A stretch of 64,000 nucleotides of DNA. Source: Pedosphaera sp. Its GTDB lineage: Bacteria > Verrucomicrobiota > Verrucomicrobiia > Limisphaerales > SXQI01. The translations under genes and the position numbers were made by a program. Below, in pieces: positions 60,204 to 64,000 of this stretch; the first letter of the stretch is position 1, and every line of letters starts with the position of its first letter. Below the pieces are notes generated by a model, which had not been told where the DNA came from, did no database searches, and saw only the letters and a program-made list of their open reading frames with translations. Where the stretch lies: the NCBI GenBank assembly GCA_025359965.1, contig JANYDC010000136.1, positions 1 to 64,000 on the forward strand, written 5' to 3'.

Positions 60204-62006
60204 ATGAAAAACAGCCCAAACTTGTGCTTTTTGGCATTTTGTCTCCTGCTTCAACTCAGGACATTGTCGGCCACAAATTACTACGTCTCCCCCACCGGGG
60301 CTGATTCCAACGAAGGAACCAATCTAACCGCGCCTTTTAGAACGGTTGGATACGCCCTCCAGCGAGCCGCTTACGGGGACACCATACTGCTGCGCGGTGG
60401 AATTTATCGGGAGCCCATCGTCTCATTCAATAACCCGCAATTAGCCCTTGCCAACCTGAAACACTCTTCGGCGTCCTGGACAAACATGCTCACCATTCGG
60501 AGCTATGCCACAAACGAAAAACCCACCATTAAAGGATCACTCCTTGTTAACCATTGGACCCCTTACGGCAAAACTGTGTGGATGAAATCGAACTGGACGA
60601 ATCGCAGTCAGCAGGTGTTCGCGGATGGGCGCATGCTCAAACATCTGGGATGGAACGCAGGCCATACAGTTTATCCGAACCAAGGCGTGGATAATACTTC
60701 AGACTTGAAAGCCAAAGGCCCTCCTGAGTTTCAAATGGGACTCGAAGATATGCTAAGCGGAGCGTGGCCTGATTCCTTCTACCACGATACCAATAATTCC
60801 ACCTTGTATGTCAGGTTGGCGGACGGCGGCAGTCCGAATGCTAGAACGATGGAGGTCAGTGTCGGCATGTCGTGGTACATGCCGCATCCCTATGTGAAAG
60901 TTGACGGCATAACCTTTCAGCATTCCAGCACGACACAGATCAACGGAGGCTGGCCGGGCGTTGCCTTAGTTGATCATTCCATAGTTCAGAATTGTGCGAT
61001 TGAATATTGTGATTTTACCGGGATATCGCTGCATGCGAATTCGCAACTGTTGAATTGCAGGATTGCCAACAATGGCATGATTGGGTTTGGCATTGGCAGC
61101 AATTCCGTGGTCAGCAACTGCTCGGTTTTAAGCAACCACTACCTGCCCTTTGATTTTCGAGAGGAGGCGGCAGGTACGAAAATCATCGGGGTCAGCAAAG
61201 GCCAATGCGATAATTTGATCATCGAAAACAATGAATTCGGCTGGAATAAAGGCCCAGGAATTTGGTTCGACTCCATGAACAGCTCAAATGCCCCCGCGAT
61301 CATTCGGGGGAATGATATTCACCACAATGGAGATGGCGTCATGTTGGAGATCAGCACCAATATCCTTGTTTACAACAATCTTATTGAGGCAAATGCATAT
61401 CGAGGGATATATTTTTCCCAATCTGCGAATTGCAAGGCATTCAACAATACAGTGATCGTTCCTTACACCCCGATGACAAAGAGACCGGATGTTGATGTGG
61501 TTTGCGCATTCGCATTGGTGGGTGGGGCGGGGACCAGGGGCGCACGATTGACCTACAATATCAGCATCACGAACAATCTGATTTATGATGAGACCGTGTA
61601 TGGTGAAAGCGCGCTGCGCACAGTAGTCTACGAAAGCAGCCCCACGGTGAGCAACGTTATCATTGACTACAACTGCTACTACGCCCCAAATGCGGCAAAT
61701 AAGGGTGCCGTGCGTTTTAATGTGGGTTCGTTTACTAATACCGCGATTGGCCCAAAAAACAATCAGCGGGTTGATTTCGCGACATGGCACACCAAGGGCG
61801 GCCATTGGGGCCCCGCTTTCGACGCACACAGTATCGTGGCGAATCCCCTCGCGCTATCACGGCGAGCAAATAAACTGCAATTCAAACGGGTGACACAGAC
61901 GGGTCTCACTCAAATGTACGTTTATAATGTGGCTTTCGGACGGAGCATCGTGTCGGGCATGACGAGTGTCAGTGCTGTCTCTTTGAAAGGTCGCGCCGCG
62001 CCCTAA
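60204..62006 (+). CDS. Exported right-handed parallel beta-helix protein
   Basis: A 600-residue protein with signal peptide (LCFLAFCLLLQLRTLSA). The start of the mature part (NYYVSPTGADSNEGTNLTAP, FRTVGYALQRAAYGDTILLR) is the DUF1565-type opening common in polysaccharide lyases and related exported proteins. It is followed by many parallel beta-helix rungs (ISLHANSQLLNCRIANNGMI, FGIGSNSVVSNCSVLSNHYL, IIENNEFGWNKGPGIWFDSM, ILVYNNLIEANAYRGIYFSQ). No conserved catalytic Asp/Arg set could be fixed by eye. A role in binding or cutting polysaccharide is likely from the fold but not shown. It stands alone and could be cargo of the type II secretion system. Confidence 0.88.
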   Translation: MKNSPNLCFLAFCLLLQLRTLSATNYYVSPTGADSNEGTNLTAPFRTVGYALQRAAYGDTILLRGGIYREPIVSFNNPQLALANLKHSSASWTNMLTIRSYATNEKPTIKGSLLVNHWTPYGKTVWMKSNWTNRSQQVFADGRMLKHLGWNAGHTVYPNQGVDNTSDLKAKGPPEFQMGLEDMLSGAWPDSFYHDTNNSTLYVRLADGGSPNARTMEVSVGMSWYMPHPYVKVDGITFQHSSTTQINGGWPGVALVDHSIVQNCAIEYCDFTGISLHANSQLLNCRIANNGMIGFGIGSNSVVSNCSVLSNHYLPFDFREEAAGTKIIGVSKGQCDNLIIENNEFGWNKGPGIWFDSMNSSNAPAIIRGNDIHHNGDGVMLEISTNILVYNNLIEANAYRGIYFSQSANCKAFNNTVIVPYTPMTKRPDVDVVCAFALVGGAGTRGARLTYNISITNNLIYDETVYGESALRTVVYESSPTVSNVIIDYNCYYAPNAANKGAVRFNVGSFTNTAIGPKNNQRVDFATWHTKGGHWGPAFDAHSIVANPLALSRRANKLQFKRVTQTGLTQMYVYNVAFGRSIVSGMTSVSAVSLKGRAAP

Positions 62007-62167
62007 CGCAGTAGGAAGCGTTGCGGCTTCTCATTGGTTGACGCCAGCATCACCAAATAGTTCGCTCAGCACTTGCAATAATCGAAAGCCACCGAACAAA
62101 TAATTTGGATTTTCCCCAAATCTAAAATAGTGGATCAGTGAATGCCTTGAGTGGACGTCATCTGAAA

Positions 62168-62185
62168 CGGCCTCCTCTCAGGCCG
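62168..62185 (-). terminator. Possible terminator at the end of the ABC-F gene
   Basis: A short stem CGGCCT/AGGCCG around a 6-base loop overlaps the stop codon. On the minus strand it is followed by only three T residues. Weak, and its overlap with the coding end makes it doubtful. Confidence 0.3.
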
Positions 62186-63788
62186 AAGTCAAAGCCGAAC
62201 GCGCGTCGTCGCTGCTGCCTGTTTTTTCCAAATAATAATCGTAGCCGCTGGGGTACGCAGTAACCCGGCCACCGTTAACATGCAGCACCTTGGTGGCTAG
62301 ATGGCGGATGAAATGCACGTCATGGGAAATGAAGACCAGAGTGCCTTCATAACGCTCGAGAGCGATGGTGAGTGATTCCACAGTGACAATATCAAGGTGG
62401 GTGGTGGGCTCGTCCATCAACAGGAGGTTGGGTGGATCGACCAGGAATTTAACCAGGTTGAGACGGCTTTTTTCTCCACCGCTCAGCACGCCAGTCAATT
62501 TGTAAATCTCCTCCTTGCGGAACATAAACGAGCCCAGAATTCCTCGTGCCTCATCCTCACGCAGGGCCGGCGCGCTGGCCAAGACCTCGTCGAGAACGGT
62601 CTTCTCCAAGTCCAGAGTGTCAGCGCGGTGCTGGCTGAAATAACCGATCTTGGAGTTATGGCCGGGTTTGCGTTCGCCCTGCTGGAATTCCACCACGCCA
62701 GCCAGGATTTTCAGCAAAGTGGATTTTCCTGCGCCATTGGGCCCCACCAATACGGTGCGTTCGCCGCGTTCGACCTCCAGATCAAGGCCGCTGTAAACTT
62801 TGTTCGAACCGTAGGCCATGTGAATACCCTCCAGCGAGATGGCACGCTGGCCACCGCGCGGGGGCGGCGGAATCTGAAAACGGAACGGTTTACGCGGAGC
62901 GAGCGGCTTCTCGATCAGTTCCAAACGCTCGATCTGCTTGAGCTTGCTCATCGCCTGCGAGGCTTTGCTCGGAATGGCACGGAAACGATCGGCAAATTCC
63001 TGAAGCGCCTGGATTTCCTTCTGCTGGTTTTTATAGGCGGCCAGCTGCGTGTCGTAGTTGGCCTCGCGCTGGGTGAGGTAATCGCCGTAATTGCCGGTGT
63101 AAGCGATAATCTTCTTCTCTGAAATTTCGTAAACCTGCGTGACGACCTCGTCCATAAACTGGCGATCATGGGAAATGAGCAGCAGCGCGCCCGAATAATT
63201 CTTCAGATAATTCTGGAGCCACAGCAACGCCATCAGGTCCAAGTGGTTGGTAGGTTCGTCCAGCAGGAGCAAATCAGGTTCCATGACCAGCAACCTCGCC
63301 AAGTGCGCGCGCATCACCCAACCGCCGCTCATCTCCTTGGCGGGGCGGTCAAAATCGGAATCACGATAACCCAGGCCCACCAGCATTTTCTTGGCTTTGG
63401 CCTCGGCATGCGCATCGCTCAAGGCATCGTGTTTGGCATGTGCTTCGAGATACTCGGGGCTGGATACTGCGCCGGCCGCTTCCATCTGGTGGAGCAGCTT
63501 TTCAAGACGGGGAACTTCCGTCGCGCGGCCGGTGGCGAGGTCCAGCACCGTCTCCTCGGCCAGTGCCTCAGCCTCTTGCGGCAGATACCCCACGCTCGTC
63601 CATTCATCGCGCTCAATGGTCCCCTCATCGGGTTGGAGCGTTTTCAGGATGATGGAAAACAGTGTGGATTTACCCGCGCCATTGGGGCCGACGAGGGCCA
63701 CCCGGTCTCCGTAGTTGACCTGCATGGAGGCGTGTTCGAACAAAGTCCGACCGCCCAGGGACATCTTTAAATCGCGAATGGTGAGCAT
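62178..63788 (-). CDS. ABC-F family ATPase (ribosome-associated translation factor)
   Basis: A 536-residue cytoplasmic protein with two ABC domains and no transmembrane part. First domain: VALVGPNGAGKSTLFSIILK (Walker A), MSGGWVMRAHLARLLVMEPD (signature) and LLLLDEPTNHLDLMALLWL (Walker B). A basic linker with the helix pair (ASQAMSKLKQIERLELIEKP, typical of ABC-F) follows. Second domain: VLVGPNGAGKSTLLKILAGV, LSGGEKSRLNLVKFLVDPPN and LLMDEPTTHLDIVTVESLT. It lacks the C-terminal arm seen in some antibiotic-resistance ABC-F proteins. Closest recognisable kin are the Uup/YbiT-like housekeeping forms. Its exact subfamily (EttA, YbiT, Uup) cannot be fixed by eye. Confidence 0.93.
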   Translation of the reverse strand: MLTIRDLKMSLGGRTLFEHASMQVNYGDRVALVGPNGAGKSTLFSIILKTLQPDEGTIERDEWTSVGYLPQEAEALAEETVLDLATGRATEVPRLEKLLHQMEAAGAVSSPEYLEAHAKHDALSDAHAEAKAKKMLVGLGYRDSDFDRPAKEMSGGWVMRAHLARLLVMEPDLLLLDEPTNHLDLMALLWLQNYLKNYSGALLLISHDRQFMDEVVTQVYEISEKKIIAYTGNYGDYLTQREANYDTQLAAYKNQQKEIQALQEFADRFRAIPSKASQAMSKLKQIERLELIEKPLAPRKPFRFQIPPPPRGGQRAISLEGIHMAYGSNKVYSGLDLEVERGERTVLVGPNGAGKSTLLKILAGVVEFQQGERKPGHNSKIGYFSQHRADTLDLEKTVLDEVLASAPALREDEARGILGSFMFRKEEIYKLTGVLSGGEKSRLNLVKFLVDPPNLLLMDEPTTHLDIVTVESLTIALERYEGTLVFISHDVHFIRHLATKVLHVNGGRVTAYPSGYDYYLEKTGSSDDARSALTSA

Positions 63789-64000
63789 GAAAACCGCAGG
63801 ATAAAACCGGACATCGACAGGGCAAGCTCCGCCACAGCACCATTGCCGCGAACCAAGTTCCCAGAGCCGATCCAGCCCAACCCACAGCCCGGTACGTTGA
63901 ACAGCTCACACGGCAATAGCCAGCCAAAAAAATTCCTCATCGAAAGCTCTTAGCATTCACATTCAATCGTGGTCACGTAAAGACGCGAAAGCACGAAGCT
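63789..64000. other. Closing intergenic stretch
   Basis: No gene is apparent. The last ~24 bases contain a degenerate octamer pattern (CGTAAAGA, CGCGAAAG, CACGAAGC), cut by the window edge; it may be the beginning of a short tandem repeat. Nothing else was seen. Confidence 0.35.

Overview
The window looks like chromosomal DNA of a Verrucomicrobiota bacterium, probably near the Pedosphaera/Limisphaerales group. The pointers are PVC-type c-type cytochromes carried as fused domains, an ECF sigma factor welded to a large secreted carboxypeptidase-regulatory-like region, several secreted proteins that share a small C-terminal module, and a Gram-negative envelope (type II secretion, MacAB-like export, KdsD, outer-membrane porin, Lgt). 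This assignment rests on recognised gene content, not on a marker-gene tree. I saw no rRNA, tRNA, CRISPR array, transposase or phage gene.

Layout. 0.2-7.1 kb: secreted proteins of unknown role, an esterase, a FmdB-type zinc ribbon and an exported protein. 7.1-19.7 kb: one minus-strand type II secretion operon, read gspE-F-G-H-I-J-K-L-M-C/P-like-D, in which the secretin is split into two separately exported proteins; a Gly-rich exported protein precedes gspE. 19.8-23.4 kb: an RCC1-repeat protein and an OPT transporter. 23.5-27.8 kb: the S-adenosylmethionine cycle (metK, ahcY) with a four-helix-bundle (S23-type) gene bracketed by short repeats wedged between them, and a divergent ArsR-methyltransferase fusion regulator whose promoter overlaps that of metK. 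27.8-36.9 kb: the sigma-factor fusion, htpG, an FHA membrane protein, dprA and a porin. 37.1-42.4 kb: a hydrolase, a kdsD-like isomerase, gap, a small membrane protein, a rhodanese and a methyltransferase. 42.5-45.9 kb: a three-gene MacA/MacB-type exporter. 46.0-55.1 kb: a cupin protein, a dehydrogenase fused to c-type cytochromes, and a coupled pair made of a membrane multiheme cytochrome with TPRs and a CRTAC1/ASPIC-UnbV protein. 55.3-57.7 kb: lgt-rluD-DUF456 operon. 58.0-59.1 kb: three small accessory genes. 59.3-63.8 kb: a TPR membrane protein, a parallel beta-helix protein and an ABC-F ATPase.

How parts work together. GspE (ATPase), GspF, GspL and GspM form the inner-membrane platform; GspG-K form the pseudopilus; the GspC/PilP-like protein should link platform to secretin. 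The many exported proteins here are possible cargo, but that is inference. MetK makes SAM, methyltransferases turn it into S-adenosylhomocysteine, AhcY removes it, and the ArsR-methyltransferase protein is placed to sense one of these compounds.

Most notable: the split secretin, whose break falls in the low-complexity loop of the last N-domain; the S23 cassette between metK and ahcY; the overlapping metK/regulator promoters around a short palindrome; the sigma-TM-carboxypeptidase-like fusion; the cytochrome-TPR/CRTAC1 pair; and two different intergenic inverted-repeat elements. No long gene-free stretch exists; the largest gap (about 260 bases) precedes the accessory trio.
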